From the NCBI RefSeq assembly GCF_020524285.1, contig NZ_JAIVKX010000007.1, positions 124,001 to 188,000 of the forward strand: 64,000 nucleotides of DNA, in the 5' to 3' direction. The position numbers were made by a program, and so were the translations under genes. This document shows, in pieces, positions 50,147 to 59,108 of the stretch (position 1 is its first letter; every line of letters starts with the position of its first letter). Source of the DNA: Alloyangia pacifica (GTDB lineage Bacteria > Pseudomonadota > Alphaproteobacteria > Rhodobacterales > Rhodobacteraceae). The notes under the pieces are model-generated. The model was not told the origin of the DNA and ran no database searches. It worked only from the letters and a program-made list of their open reading frames with translations.

Positions 50147-50308
50147 GGTGGGTCTCCTACCTGACATCAGAAGCGTAAAGCCGGTTTTGGGGCCGGAAAA
50201 CTGGGCAAGGTGCCACGCCTCCGAAAAATGCGAATCTCTGTTGCGCGGGGGCGGACTGCGGCATTTTCCGCGCAGTTTTCGCGGCTTGGGAAGGGTGTGA
50301 TTTCCGTT

Positions 50309-50348
50309 GGGTCATCAATGCGTCATTCGCGCATCACGCGGCTGTTAC
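50309..50348 (+). promoter_or_regulatory. Pho-box-like direct repeats
   Basis: Four 7-mers at 11-bp spacing: GGGTCAT (50309), GCGTCAT (50320), GCATCAC (50331) and CTGTTAC (50342), each separated by 4 nt. This is the arrangement of PhoB sites. It lies about 45 bp upstream of the phytase-like gene. Confidence 0.55.
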
Positions 50349-50392
50349 ATTTCGGGATCATGGCGGGGCGGACCGAAACAGGGGGACATCCA

Positions 50393-52552
50393 ATGACCAT
50401 CCGCACGCTGTGCCTGACCTCGGCACTGGCGCTTTTCGCCGGGGCCGCGCAGGCCGAGATGAACTTCAACCGCATCGCCAGCTTTGCCACGCCCGAGAAC
50501 ATGGCCGAGGGCGAGGATCGCGCCCGCGTGACCTCTGCCGAGATCATCTACGCCTCGGAAGACGGCAACACGCTGGTCTATACCGACAGCCCGCTGGGGG
50601 TGATCGGCCGTATCGACATCACCGACCCGCGCGCGCCGAAGCCGCTCGGAAACATCGCGATGGGCGGCGAGCCGACCTCGGTGGCCGTTGCCGGTGGCAT
50701 CGCCTTCGTCGGGGTGAATACGTCGCAGAGCTACACCGACCCGTCGGGCAAACTCGAGATGGTGAACATGGAGAGCGGCGAGATCGTCGGGGAATGCGAC
50801 CTCGGCGGCCAGCCGGACAGCGTGGCGCTGGCCAGGGACGGAAGCTTCGTCACCGTCGCCATCGAGAACGAGCGTGACGAGGACGCCGGCGACGGTCGCG
50901 TGCCGCAGATGCCCGCGGGCTTCGTGGCGATCCTCGACGTGGTGGATGGCGCGGCGGATTGCGCCAGCCTGGTGAAGGCGGATGTGACCGGCCTGGCCGA
51001 GATCGCGCCGGAAGACCCCGAGCCCGAGTTCGTCGACGTGAACGGCGCGGGCGAGATCGTGGTGACGCTGCAGGAGAACAACCACATCGTCGTGCTGAAC
51101 AAGTCCGGCGAGGTGCGCAGCCACTTCTCCGCCGGCAGCACCGACCTGACCGAGATCGACGCCACCGACGAGCGCGGCGCGCTGGTCTTCACCGAGAGCC
51201 AAGAAGGACGCCTGCGCGAGCCCGACTCGGTGCAGTGGCTTGACGACGACCACTTCGCAATCGCCAACGAGGGCGACATGGATGGCGGCTCGCGCAGCTT
51301 CACCGTGTTTGGCAAGGACGGCAGCGAGGTCTACGACAGCGGCAACAGCTTCGAGCATGCCGTGGTGCAGGTCGGCCACTACCCGGACAAGCGCTCCGAC
51401 GCCAAGGGCGCGGAACCCGAGGGCATGGAGGTCGCCAGCTTCGAAGGCACGCCCTACATGATCCTGCTCTCCGAGCGGGGCTCGGTGGCCGGTATCTACG
51501 ACATGACCGACCCCGCAGCGCCGGTGCTGAAGCAGATGCTGCCCTCGGGCATCGCCCCCGAAGGCGCCGTGGCCATCCCGCAGCGCAACCTGCTGGTCAC
51601 CGCCAACGAGGAAGACCTGATCGAGGACGGCGGCGTGCGCGCCCACGTGATGATCTACGAATACGCCGAGGGCGAGGCGATGTACCCGACGCTCACTTCC
51701 GAAGGCGCGGACGAGCTGATCGGCTGGGGCGCGATCTCGGGCATGGTCGCCGGGGACGACGGCATGGTCTACGCGGTCAACGACAGCTTCTACGGCTTCC
51801 AGCCGCGCATCTTCACCATCGACCCCTCGTCGAAGCCGGCGAAGATCACCAAGGCGCTCGACGTGACCCGCGCGGGCCGCCCGGCGCAGAAGCTCGACCT
51901 CGAAGGCATCACCACCGACGGCGAGGGCGGCTTCTGGCTCGCCTCCGAGGGGCGCACCGACCGGCTGATCCCGCATGCGCTCTACCACGTGAACAGCGAT
52001 GGCGAGATCGAGGACGAGGTGAGCCTGCCCGCCGAGCTTCTGGCGCAGGAGAAGCGCTTTGGCTTCGAGGGCATCACCATGGTGGATGGCACGCTGTGGA
52101 TGGCGGTGCAGCGCGAATGGGGCGATGATCCGAAGGACCACGTGAAGCTCGTGTCCTACAACCCGGGCACCGAGGAATGGGGCGCCGTGCGCTATGCCAA
52201 GGCCGCCCCCGAGACGGGCTGGGTCGGCCTGTCGGAGATCACCGCGCATGGCGACCACGTCTACGTGGTGGAGCGCGACAACCAGATCGGCGCCGCGGCG
52301 GTGACCAAGAAGGTCTATCGCATTCCGCTGTCGGAGCTGGTGCCCGCTCCGCTGGGCGGCAATCTGCCCGTGGTCAGCAAGGAAGAGGTGCGCGACCTGA
52401 TCCCCGACCTGAAGTCCTGGGGCGGCTACGTGGTCGACAAGGTCGAGGGCCTCGCCATCGCGCAGGACGGCACCGTCTATGTCTCGACCGACAACGACGG
52501 CGTCGACGACAGCTCGGGCGAGACCTTCTTCTGGTCGTTCAAGCTCGACTGA
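50393..52552 (+). CDS. Secreted beta-propeller / phytase-like esterase
   Basis: A 719-aa secreted protein. The signal peptide is LCLTSALALFAGAAQA and cleavage is likely before EMNF. Residues 25-420 have repeated blade-like units (TSVAVAGGIAFVGVN, DSVALARDGSFVTVA, EGAVAIPQRNLLVTANEED) of a choice-of-anchor/beta-propeller fold. Residues 440-719 match the esterase-like activity of phytase domain (SGMVAGDDGMVYAVND, DLEGITTDGEGGFWLASEG, VEGLAIAQDGTVYVSTDNDG). It would act in the periplasm or outside on phosphate esters or similar. I start at ATG 50393, with GGGGGA just upstream; the longer frame from 50210 covers the promoter. A Pho-box-like array precedes it. Confidence 0.8.
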   Translation: MTIRTLCLTSALALFAGAAQAEMNFNRIASFATPENMAEGEDRARVTSAEIIYASEDGNTLVYTDSPLGVIGRIDITDPRAPKPLGNIAMGGEPTSVAVAGGIAFVGVNTSQSYTDPSGKLEMVNMESGEIVGECDLGGQPDSVALARDGSFVTVAIENERDEDAGDGRVPQMPAGFVAILDVVDGAADCASLVKADVTGLAEIAPEDPEPEFVDVNGAGEIVVTLQENNHIVVLNKSGEVRSHFSAGSTDLTEIDATDERGALVFTESQEGRLREPDSVQWLDDDHFAIANEGDMDGGSRSFTVFGKDGSEVYDSGNSFEHAVVQVGHYPDKRSDAKGAEPEGMEVASFEGTPYMILLSERGSVAGIYDMTDPAAPVLKQMLPSGIAPEGAVAIPQRNLLVTANEEDLIEDGGVRAHVMIYEYAEGEAMYPTLTSEGADELIGWGAISGMVAGDDGMVYAVNDSFYGFQPRIFTIDPSSKPAKITKALDVTRAGRPAQKLDLEGITTDGEGGFWLASEGRTDRLIPHALYHVNSDGEIEDEVSLPAELLAQEKRFGFEGITMVDGTLWMAVQREWGDDPKDHVKLVSYNPGTEEWGAVRYAKAAPETGWVGLSEITAHGDHVYVVERDNQIGAAAVTKKVYRIPLSELVPAPLGGNLPVVSKEEVRDLIPDLKSWGGYVVDKVEGLAIAQDGTVYVSTDNDGVDDSSGETFFWSFKLD

Positions 52553-52570
52553 ACCTAGCGGGTCGAACAG

Positions 52571-52600
52571 GGGCGCCGTGCGGGGGACCGTGCGGCGCCC
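52571..52600 (+). terminator. Hairpin after the phytase-like gene
   Basis: GGGCGCCG (52571-52578) and CGGCGCCC (52593-52600) form an 8-bp stem with a 14-nt loop, 19 bp past the stop, followed by TTG. It is a probable terminator facing the convergent LysR gene. Confidence 0.55.
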
Positions 52601-52660
52601 TTGCCGTTCGTGGCGCAGGTGGGGATTTTGCGCCATGCGTATTTGGAAAGAGAAGAAGGG

Positions 52661-53560
52661 TCAGGGCGCGCGCAGCAGCGGCGGGATCAGCTCGGCCAGC
52701 AGGTCGTAGACCAGCCGGATGCGGCGCGAGGTGTGCAGCTCGCGGTGGGCGACCAGCCAGACCGGGTAGGGTATTTCCAGAGAGGGCAGGGCGCGGGTGA
52801 GCTGCGGGTCGGGATCGCCGAGCCCGAGCGGGCCGACCCCGATGCCCAGCCCGGCGCGGGCCATCTGCCAGTGCACGAGGTGGCTGGAGCTGACCAGCGG
52901 GAAGTTCGCCTCGGTGACCGGCACGCCCAGCTCGCGCAGGAAGGCCCTGTGCGGGCCCGGGTCCTCGAAGGCAATGAACTCCGCCGCCGCGAGGTCGGGC
53001 AGCGCTGCGATTGGCGGCAGCGTCGCGAGATAGCCCGGGGTGGCGTAGAAGCTGCCGCAGTCCTCGGCGATGCGTTTCGCGATGAGGTCGAGTTGCTCTG
53101 GCCGGGCGTTGCGCAGGGCGATGTCCGCCTCGCGCCGCCGCAGGTCGCGGATGGCGTTGGAGGCGAGGATCTCGATGGTCAGCCCGGGCGCGGCGGCGCG
53201 GATCTGCGGCAGGAGCTGCGGCAGCAGCCAGGCGGCGTAGATCTCCGAGGCGGTGATCGTCACATGCCCGGCGATCTCCTGCTGCTGGCCGGAGGCGACC
53301 CGCGACAAGCGCTCCGCCGCTTCCCCCATGGCGCGGGCGTGCTCGGCCAGTTGCAGGCCCGCCTCGGTAAGCTGCAGGCCGGTGCCATGGCGCTCGAAGA
53401 GGGTGAGCCCCAGGTCCGCCTCCAGCGCTGCCACCTGCCGCCCGAGGGTGGGCTGGCTCATTTGCAGCGCGCGGGCCGCGCCGGAGAGCGAGCCCTGCTC
53501 GGCGGTCGCGAGAAAGCCGCGCAGGCGGTTCCAGTCGAAGCGGAGGTTCTGCCAATCCAT
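52661..53560 (-). CDS. LysR-family transcriptional regulator
   Basis: A 299-aa regulator. The N-terminal winged helix-turn-helix has the LysR pattern FDWNRLRGFLATAEQGSLSGAARALQ and MSQPTLGRQVAALE. The C-terminal co-inducer domain is normal in length (residues 90-299). I start at the Met of MDWQNLRFDW (53560); the longer frame runs to 53650 through the promoter. It is divergent from the MDR oxidoreductase, and an ATATTG-GT-CAATAT palindrome lies between, so it likely regulates that gene and itself. The inducer is unknown. Confidence 0.88.
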   Translation of the reverse strand: MDWQNLRFDWNRLRGFLATAEQGSLSGAARALQMSQPTLGRQVAALEADLGLTLFERHGTGLQLTEAGLQLAEHARAMGEAAERLSRVASGQQQEIAGHVTITASEIYAAWLLPQLLPQIRAAAPGLTIEILASNAIRDLRRREADIALRNARPEQLDLIAKRIAEDCGSFYATPGYLATLPPIAALPDLAAAEFIAFEDPGPHRAFLRELGVPVTEANFPLVSSSHLVHWQMARAGLGIGVGPLGLGDPDPQLTRALPSLEIPYPVWLVAHRELHTSRRIRLVYDLLAELIPPLLRAP

Positions 53561-53584
53561 GCGTATTTGTATAGGTCTGGTGCA

Positions 53585-53598
53585 ATATTGGTCAATAT
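53585..53598. promoter_or_regulatory. LysR-site candidate between divergent genes
   Basis: ATATTG-GT-CAATAT is a perfect dyad between the LysR and MDR genes and lies in a locally AT-rich stretch. It suits a LysR-type binding site. Confidence 0.5.
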
Positions 53599-53670
53599 CC
53601 CTGCGAAATCGTGGAGTGTATCTGCGGCGCATCCAACCAAGATCTGACACTGAGCCCCGAGGAGCCCGCC

Positions 53671-54669
53671 ATGAAAGCCGTCACCGCCCGCCGCTACGGC
53701 CCCGCCGACATCCTACGCATCGAGAACCTGCCGCGCCCCGAGCCGGGGCCGGGCGAGATTCTCATCCGCATCCGGGCCGCCTCGGTGACCACCGCCGACT
53801 GGCGCCTGCGCGCGGCAGCCTTCCCCGGCGGGCTCGCGATCATCGGGCGGCTGGTTGCGGGCCTGTGGAAGCCGCGGCACCTCGTGCCGGGCTCCGACGT
53901 GGCGGGTGAAGTCGCGGCGCTGGGCGCAGGCGTCACCGGCTTCGAGATGGGGCAGCGGGTGGTAGCCGTACTGGGCCACGGCGGGCACGCCGAATACGGT
54001 CTGGCCAAGGCCGAGGACGCGGTGGCCCTGATTCCCGAGGGCATGAACTTCGACGAGGCCGCGGCGCTGCCCTTCGGCGGGCTGACGGCGCAGGAGTTCC
54101 TGCGGGACGTGGCGCAGCTGCGCGCAGGGCAGACGGTGCTGATCCTCGGGGCCTCCGGCGGGGTGGGGGCCTATGCGGTGCAGATCGCCGCCGCGTGCGG
54201 TGCGCATGTCACCGCCGTGGCGGGACCGGGGCGCGCAGCCGTCCTGCGCGGTCTCGGGGCGGAGCGCGTGCTGGACTACCGCCGCGACGCGATCACCGGC
54301 CGTTTCGATCTGGTCTTCGACACCGTGGGGGCGATGCGCTGGCCCGAGAGCCGGCGGCTTCTGGACAAGGACGGGCTGTTCCTGCCGCTCAACTTCGGGC
54401 TGCGAGAGCTCGGGCACATGCTGCGGGCAAAGCTCTCGGGTGGGCCGCGCATGGCGCTGCACGTGAGCGGCGACAGCCGCGCGGCGCTCGACGCGTTGCT
54501 GGAGCTGTGGCGCGCCGGAAAACTGCGCCCGGTCATCGACAGCCGGTTTCCGCTGGAGCAGATCGCGGCGGCGCACCGGCTGGTGGAAACGCGGCACCGG
54601 GCGGGGGCGGTGGTGTTGGAGGTTGACCCCGCAACGGAGGGCCAGAGCCAAACCACCGGGCTGACGTGA
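53671..54669 (+). CDS. MDR-family NAD(P)-dependent oxidoreductase (quinone reductase-like)
   Basis: A 332-aa medium-chain dehydrogenase/reductase: an N-terminal GroES-like part (residues 1-125, LPRPEPGPGEILIRI and VPGSDVAGEVAALG), then the cofactor motif ILGASGGVGAYAVQIA. The structural and catalytic zinc cysteines of alcohol dehydrogenases are missing, so a zinc-free quinone or enoyl reductase-like role is likely. GAGGAGCC precedes the ATG. It is divergent from the LysR gene and likely controlled by it. Confidence 0.88.
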   Translation: MKAVTARRYGPADILRIENLPRPEPGPGEILIRIRAASVTTADWRLRAAAFPGGLAIIGRLVAGLWKPRHLVPGSDVAGEVAALGAGVTGFEMGQRVVAVLGHGGHAEYGLAKAEDAVALIPEGMNFDEAAALPFGGLTAQEFLRDVAQLRAGQTVLILGASGGVGAYAVQIAAACGAHVTAVAGPGRAAVLRGLGAERVLDYRRDAITGRFDLVFDTVGAMRWPESRRLLDKDGLFLPLNFGLRELGHMLRAKLSGGPRMALHVSGDSRAALDALLELWRAGKLRPVIDSRFPLEQIAAAHRLVETRHRAGAVVLEVDPATEGQSQTTGLT

Positions 54670-54944
54670 TGCGCAGACTCAGCGCGGGGAAGCGCGGTTT
54701 CTCCACCGCCGGTCGGGAGGGCATCTGAAAATGCTTTCGAGTTCGTTAACGCTGCGCGGTTGGGTGGTTAATTTCGGCCCGATTTTCTTAACCAACTCGA
54801 GGTACGTAAGCGGAGATCGGCGATTAGGTTTCCGACACCTCTATACATAAACTTTTCGCGGCAATTGTTTTGACGCTCGGCGGGGTCTTGATCGACCATT
54901 CTTGGGTCTGGCGAAATTCCGTGTCGCCGGTGTTCAGAGGGAAC
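54670..54944 (+). promoter_or_regulatory. AT-rich region before the VPLPA-CTERM gene
   Basis: This 275-bp gap is clearly AT-richer than the rest of the window. It holds several TTAA-containing motifs, with TGGTTAA and TTAACCA as an inverted repeat flanking a 16-nt loop near 54764-54793. It probably contains the promoter and a regulatory site. Confidence 0.45.
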
Positions 54945-55493
54945 ATGTTTATGATTGATCTTAGGAACTTGGTTTTTGGCTCAGCCGCGGCACTGTCGCT
55001 CATCGCGGCCTCGACGGCCGGTGCGGCGACGGTGAACTGGTCCGCCAATGGAGGCAGCGACGGATTCAATATCGAGCAGATCACCTTCGCCGGGTTCGAG
55101 GCCGACACCCTGACCGGTGTTTTCGGGAACCCCTATTTCCATGCGCACAACTCATCGTCTCCTGTCGAGTTCACGCTCGACCTTCTGTTGAACGGATCCT
55201 GGACGCAGATATTTTCCGCTGAGACGGCGTCCTATGTTCGGGATGCGTCGAACAACCTGTCGCTGCTGATTTCGGACCTCAGCTTCAGCAAGGGCATGGT
55301 CTCGGGTATCCGTGCTGAAGGCACCCCGCACCAGACCTGGTCTACCCACGGCTGGCACCTCGCGAAGTTCGACTTCGAGCTCTCGCCGGTTCCGGTGCCG
55401 GCGACGCTGCCGCTCCTGGGGCTCGCTCTCGCCGGGCTGGGCATTGCCCGCCGTCGCAAGGCTCGCGGGGGTGGAACGCCGTTGGCGACCTAG
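54945..55493 (+). CDS. VPLPA-CTERM sorting-domain surface protein
   Basis: A 182-aa secreted protein. The signal peptide is SAAALSLIAASTAGA; the mature domain has no recognised fold. The C-terminus has VPVPATLPLLGLALAGLGIARRR, which is a VPxPA motif, a hydrophobic helix and a basic cluster. This is the exosortase/VPLPA-CTERM sorting signal of Rhodobacterales, so the protein is likely processed and delivered to the surface or matrix. GAGGG before ATG 54945 supports this start; ATG 54951 is an alternative. Lower GC than neighbours upstream suggests a different recent history. Confidence 0.82.
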   Translation: MFMIDLRNLVFGSAAALSLIAASTAGAATVNWSANGGSDGFNIEQITFAGFEADTLTGVFGNPYFHAHNSSSPVEFTLDLLLNGSWTQIFSAETASYVRDASNNLSLLISDLSFSKGMVSGIRAEGTPHQTWSTHGWHLAKFDFELSPVPVPATLPLLGLALAGLGIARRRKARGGGTPLAT

Positions 55494-55507
55494 GCGCCGA
55501 GACAAAT

Positions 55508-55533
55508 GGGCCCCGCTGCGTCCAGCGGGGCCC
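55508..55533 (+). terminator. Strong hairpin after the VPLPA-CTERM gene
   Basis: GGGCCCCGCTG, a CGTC loop and CAGCGGGGCCC form an 11-bp perfect stem 14 bp past the stop. No T-run follows. It separates this gene from the convergent Hsp20. Confidence 0.7.
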
Positions 55534-55583
55534 TGGTCAGGTCAGGTCGACCTCAGCTTGCTGTGAAGCTTGATGTGCGGCGG

Positions 55584-56060
55584 TCAGTTCACCGATTGCG
55601 CGTCGACCACGTCCTTCTCGATGGCCTCGGTGCGCTGCGGCTTGGCGATCGCGATCCGGCGCGGTTTCAGCGCCTCGGGGATCTCGCGGCGCAGATCGAT
55701 GTGCAGCATGCCGTTCTCATGCGTCGCGCCTTCGACCCGTACGTGGTCGGCGAGGGTGAAACGGCGCTCGAAGGCGCGGGTGGCGATGCCGCGGTGCAGG
55801 TAGCTGCGCTCCTGGCCATCTTCGGATTTCTTGGCGGAGACGACCAGAGCGTGGTCCTTCACCTCGACCGAGAGGTCTTCGTCGGCGAAGCCGGCCACGG
55901 CGATCGAGATGCGATAGGCATCATCGGCGGTCTTCTCGATGTTGTAGGGGGGATAGCTGGGCTGGGCCACGTCGCTGGCCAGCACCCGGTCCATCATGTC
56001 GGCGATCTGGTCGAAACCGACGGTGGCGCGATAGAGCGGGGCAAGATCGAAATGTCGCAT
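55584..56060 (-). CDS. Hsp20 small heat-shock protein
   Basis: A 158-aa ATP-independent chaperone with the alpha-crystallin domain: YNIEKTADDAYRISIAVAGF at the start and an ERRFTLADHVRVEGA segment, ending in LHIDLRREIPE and a short C-terminal IAI motif. I start at the Met of MRHFDLAPLY (56060), with GGAGGATT close upstream. The longer frame to 56165 is likely 5' untranslated. No RpoH box was identified by eye. Confidence 0.88.
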   Translation of the reverse strand: MRHFDLAPLYRATVGFDQIADMMDRVLASDVAQPSYPPYNIEKTADDAYRISIAVAGFADEDLSVEVKDHALVVSAKKSEDGQERSYLHRGIATRAFERRFTLADHVRVEGATHENGMLHIDLRREIPEALKPRRIAIAKPQRTEAIEKDVVDAQSVN

Positions 56061-56210
56061 GGGAATCCTCCATTGAGCGAGACTGTGCGATAGCGTTGAG
56101 CTGCGCCTTTCCATCCGGAACAGGCGCGGGTCGGTCCGGAGCCCTGTCTCAGGCACCCCGGTCAAACTCAGATGGGGAGGGATTTTTGCGCTTTCAAGAG
56201 GGCGGGACCC

Positions 56211-56996
56211 TCAGGGCCGGACGAAGCGCGCGCCGGTGCCGTCGCGCCCGCCACCGACGGTGATGCGCCGTGCGCCGGCGCTCGCCGCCGGGCGGGATCC
56301 CTCGCGCCGCAGCCGTGCCGACAGCTCGGGGACCAGCGCCGCGATCCCCGGGCCGTAGGCCGAGCCGCCGCCGGTCGAGGAGATCACCGACAGGATGCGC
56401 AGCCGTCCGTTCTCGCGCAGGAAGACCGGCGCGCCGGAGCTGCCGAAGGTCACGTCGCAGTCGAAGGCGAGCACGCCGTCCGCATAATGCCCGGTGACCG
56501 CGCAGGATGGCTCGCGCGAGAGCACTTCCTCGCGGCCCCGGCCGTAGCTGAGCACGGTGACCGCGCTGCCCTGCGGCGCGTGCTGCAGGACGCGGAAGGG
56601 ATCGGCCTCGGCGCTGGTGATCGGCGCCTCGAGCTTGAGGAGCGCCACGTCGACCGCGACGCTCTCATGGGTGGGCGTGGGGTGCTGTACGTAGCCGGGC
56701 GGCGTCACCCAGCGCCGCACGCGCTGCGTCACGATCTGCGTGCCGCGGTAGTAGCCCGCGCGGAAGGTCAATGTCTCGGGCGGGCGGGGCGTGCCGTCGG
56801 GCTCGTAGACGCAATGCGCGGCGGTCAGCACGATGTCCGGGGCGATCAATGCGCCGGTGCAGAAGCCTCCCTCGGCGTCGAGCCGGCCGACCGCCTCCCA
56901 GCCCAGCAGGTCGCCGCGCCCCTCGATCACGTCGAAGTTCGCCTGCGCGGCTGCCAGCCCGGGCAGCAGCAGGAGAAGGGCGAAAAGCGCTCTCAT
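56211..56996 (-). CDS. Trypsin-like serine protease (paralogue 1)
   Basis: A 261-aa S1-fold protein with a signal peptide (ALFALLLLLPGLAAA). The catalytic His is in LTAAHCVY, an Asp in VDVALLKL, and the Ser in FGSSGAPVF (where the usual GDSGGP has become GSSGAP). The likely location is periplasmic or extracellular. The C-terminus carries a Gly/Arg-rich extension ending GTGARFVRP, shared in style with its neighbour. Its ATG overlaps the upstream paralogue by four bases, so the two are coupled. Confidence 0.82.
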   Translation of the reverse strand: MRALFALLLLLPGLAAAQANFDVIEGRGDLLGWEAVGRLDAEGGFCTGALIAPDIVLTAAHCVYEPDGTPRPPETLTFRAGYYRGTQIVTQRVRRWVTPPGYVQHPTPTHESVAVDVALLKLEAPITSAEADPFRVLQHAPQGSAVTVLSYGRGREEVLSREPSCAVTGHYADGVLAFDCDVTFGSSGAPVFLRENGRLRILSVISSTGGGSAYGPGIAALVPELSARLRREGSRPAASAGARRITVGGGRDGTGARFVRP

Positions 56997-57712
56997 GGCT
57001 TGATGAACTTCGCGCCGGTGTCGCGCCGGCGGCCCGCGCCGAGCGGGTTGCGCACGATGTCCGCCTCGAGCGCGCCGCGCAGTTCCGCCAGCGGGCCGGA
57101 AACGCCGGTGGCCAGCGAGACCGGCGCGCCACCCGCCTCGGCCTTGGCGGAAATCACCGAGACGATGCGCGGCGCCCCGCCCTCGAAGGAGAACACCGGC
57201 GCGCCGGAACTGCCGAAATCCACCGTGCAGTCGAGCACCAGCATGCCCTCCTGCCGGTCCAGTACGCCGCAATACTCCTGCAATGCCGGCGCCTCGGAGC
57301 GGTCATGCGCGTAGGAGACCACGCCCAGCTCTTCGCCCGCCTCGGGAAAGGGGCCGAGCGCGAAGGGCGCGATGGCATGGTTGCGGATCGGCAGCTGCAG
57401 CTCGATTACCGCAAGGTCGTGGCGCACCCGGCGGTAGGCAGCGGCGCGGCCGTTGCGCCATCCGGCGAGGAACTGGATGTCTTCCACCGGCACCCGCGCA
57501 CCGCTCTGCGCATCGAACAGGCAATGCGCCGCGGTCAGCACCAGCTCCGGCGCGATCAACGCGCCGGTGCAGAAGGCGGTGCCGCCGATCTCCAGCCGCC
57601 CGACCGCCTCCCAGCCGCGCCCGTCCTCGCGGCTTTCCATGGAAAACAGGCCACCCTGCGCAAGGGCTGGCGGAGCCAGCAGCGCGGCGAGCAGCGCAAT
57701 GAGGTATCTCAC
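56993..57712 (-). CDS. Trypsin-like serine protease (paralogue 2)
   Basis: A 239-aa S1-fold protein with signal peptide LIALLAALLAPPALA. Catalytic residues: His in LTAAHCLF, Asp in HDLAVIEL, and Ser in FGSSGAPVF. It ends DTGAKFIKP, like the GARFVRP end of its neighbour. The two are tandem duplicates; shared VGRLE/VGRLD, FCTGALIAP and DCTVDFGSSGAPVF-type blocks show common origin. Substrate unknown. Confidence 0.85.
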   Translation of the reverse strand: MRYLIALLAALLAPPALAQGGLFSMESREDGRGWEAVGRLEIGGTAFCTGALIAPELVLTAAHCLFDAQSGARVPVEDIQFLAGWRNGRAAAYRRVRHDLAVIELQLPIRNHAIAPFALGPFPEAGEELGVVSYAHDRSEAPALQEYCGVLDRQEGMLVLDCTVDFGSSGAPVFSFEGGAPRIVSVISAKAEAGGAPVSLATGVSGPLAELRGALEADIVRNPLGAGRRRDTGAKFIKP

Positions 57713-57791
57713 GCCATGATCTCCCTGTTCGCTCCGTCACGCTAGGCAGAGTCTGGGGCGAAATTGGGGCGCTTGAGCGGGGCTGCCGGCG

Positions 57792-59084
57792 TCAGCCGAG
57801 CGCCTCCAGCGCGCGCGGTTTCGGCCCGCCGGTGGCCCAGTCGAGCAGCTCGACCGTATGCACCACCGGCAGCCCGGTGCCCGAGCCGATCTGCATCATG
57901 CAGCCGATATTGCCCGCGGCGATGAGCTGCGGTGCCTTGGCCTCCAGCGTCTGCACCTTGCGGTCGCGCAGCTGTTTGGAGATCTCCGGCTGCAGCAGGT
58001 TGTAGGTGCCGGCGCTGCCGCAGCAGAGGTGGCTGTCGGCGGGCTCGACCACTTCGAAACCGGCGCGCTTCAGCAGGTCCTTGGGCGCGGATTTCACCTT
58101 CTGCCCGTGTTGCAGCGAGCAGGCGGCGTGATAGGCGACGCACAGGTCCTTGGGTGCGCCTTCCGGAATTTCCAGATCGCGCAGCAGCTCGCTGATGTCC
58201 ATCGCCTTCGCCGAGACCTGCGCCGCCGCCTCGGCCAGCGGGCCGTTGCGGAACATGTGGCCGTAGTCCTTCACCGTGGTGCCGCAGCCCGAGGTGTTGA
58301 TGACGATGGCATCGAGCCCGTCCCCCTGCATCTCGCCGGTCCAGGCGTGGATATTGGCCTCGGCCGAGCCGTGGGCGTCCTTCTCCCGCCCCATGTGGTG
58401 GGTGAGCGCGCCGCAGCAGCCGGCGCCCTTGGCCACCACCACCTCGCAGCCGAGCCGCCGCAGCAGCCGGATGGTGGCGTCGTTGATGTCGGTGTTCAGT
58501 GCCTTCTGTGCGCAGCCGGTCATCAGCGCCACGCGCTTGCGCTTCGGTGCCACGGGGGCAAAGCTCTGCGGATCGTCGTTGCGGCTGACCGCCGGGATGC
58601 GCTTCGGTGCCATCTGCAGCATCGCCTTCAGCCGCGGGTCGGGCAGCAGCCCGGCGAAGGGACGGCCCAGCTTGGCCAGCGCCAGCGCCACACGAAAGCG
58701 CATCGGGTGCGGGATGACCTGTGCCAGCATCCAGCGCAGCGCGCGATCATGCCAGGGGCGGGTGTAAGTCTTCTCGATATAGGCGCGCGCATGATCCACG
58801 AGGTGCATGTAATGCACGCCCGAGGGGCAGGTGGTCATGCACGACAGGCACGAGAGGCAGCGGTCGATGTGCCCGACGGTCTTGGCGTCCGGCACGCGCT
58901 CGTTCTCGAGCATGTCCTTGATCAGGTAGATGCGCCCGCGCGGGCTGTCGAGCTCGTCGCCCAGCACCTGGTAGGTCGGGCAGGTGGCGGTGCAAAAGCC
59001 ACAGTGCACGCAGGAGCGCAGGATCTCGTTGGCCCGCTGCGTGCCCGGATCGCGAAGCTGGTCGGGGGTGAAGGTGGTCTGCAT
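57792..59084 (-). CDS. glcF: Glycolate oxidase iron-sulfur subunit GlcF
   Basis: A 430-aa iron-sulfur subunit with two [4Fe-4S] clusters, CVHCGFCTATCP and CLSCLSCMTTCP, and two CCG motifs later (CCGALTHHMG, CCGSAGTYNLL). With GlcD and GlcE it oxidises glycolate to glyoxylate, passing electrons to quinone at the inner membrane. It lies 24 bp after glcE in the order glcDEF. Confidence 0.93.
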   Translation of the reverse strand: MQTTFTPDQLRDPGTQRANEILRSCVHCGFCTATCPTYQVLGDELDSPRGRIYLIKDMLENERVPDAKTVGHIDRCLSCLSCMTTCPSGVHYMHLVDHARAYIEKTYTRPWHDRALRWMLAQVIPHPMRFRVALALAKLGRPFAGLLPDPRLKAMLQMAPKRIPAVSRNDDPQSFAPVAPKRKRVALMTGCAQKALNTDINDATIRLLRRLGCEVVVAKGAGCCGALTHHMGREKDAHGSAEANIHAWTGEMQGDGLDAIVINTSGCGTTVKDYGHMFRNGPLAEAAAQVSAKAMDISELLRDLEIPEGAPKDLCVAYHAACSLQHGQKVKSAPKDLLKRAGFEVVEPADSHLCCGSAGTYNLLQPEISKQLRDRKVQTLEAKAPQLIAAGNIGCMMQIGSGTGLPVVHTVELLDWATGGPKPRALEALG

Positions 59085-59108
59085 GTCTTGGTCCTCAGCT
59101 CGCTCGGG

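Noticed and set aside
54760-54800. CtrA-type sites in the TTAA-rich stretch
   Set aside because: TTAACC-like motifs occur, but spacing does not match the TTAA-N7-TTAA pattern and composition alone explains them.
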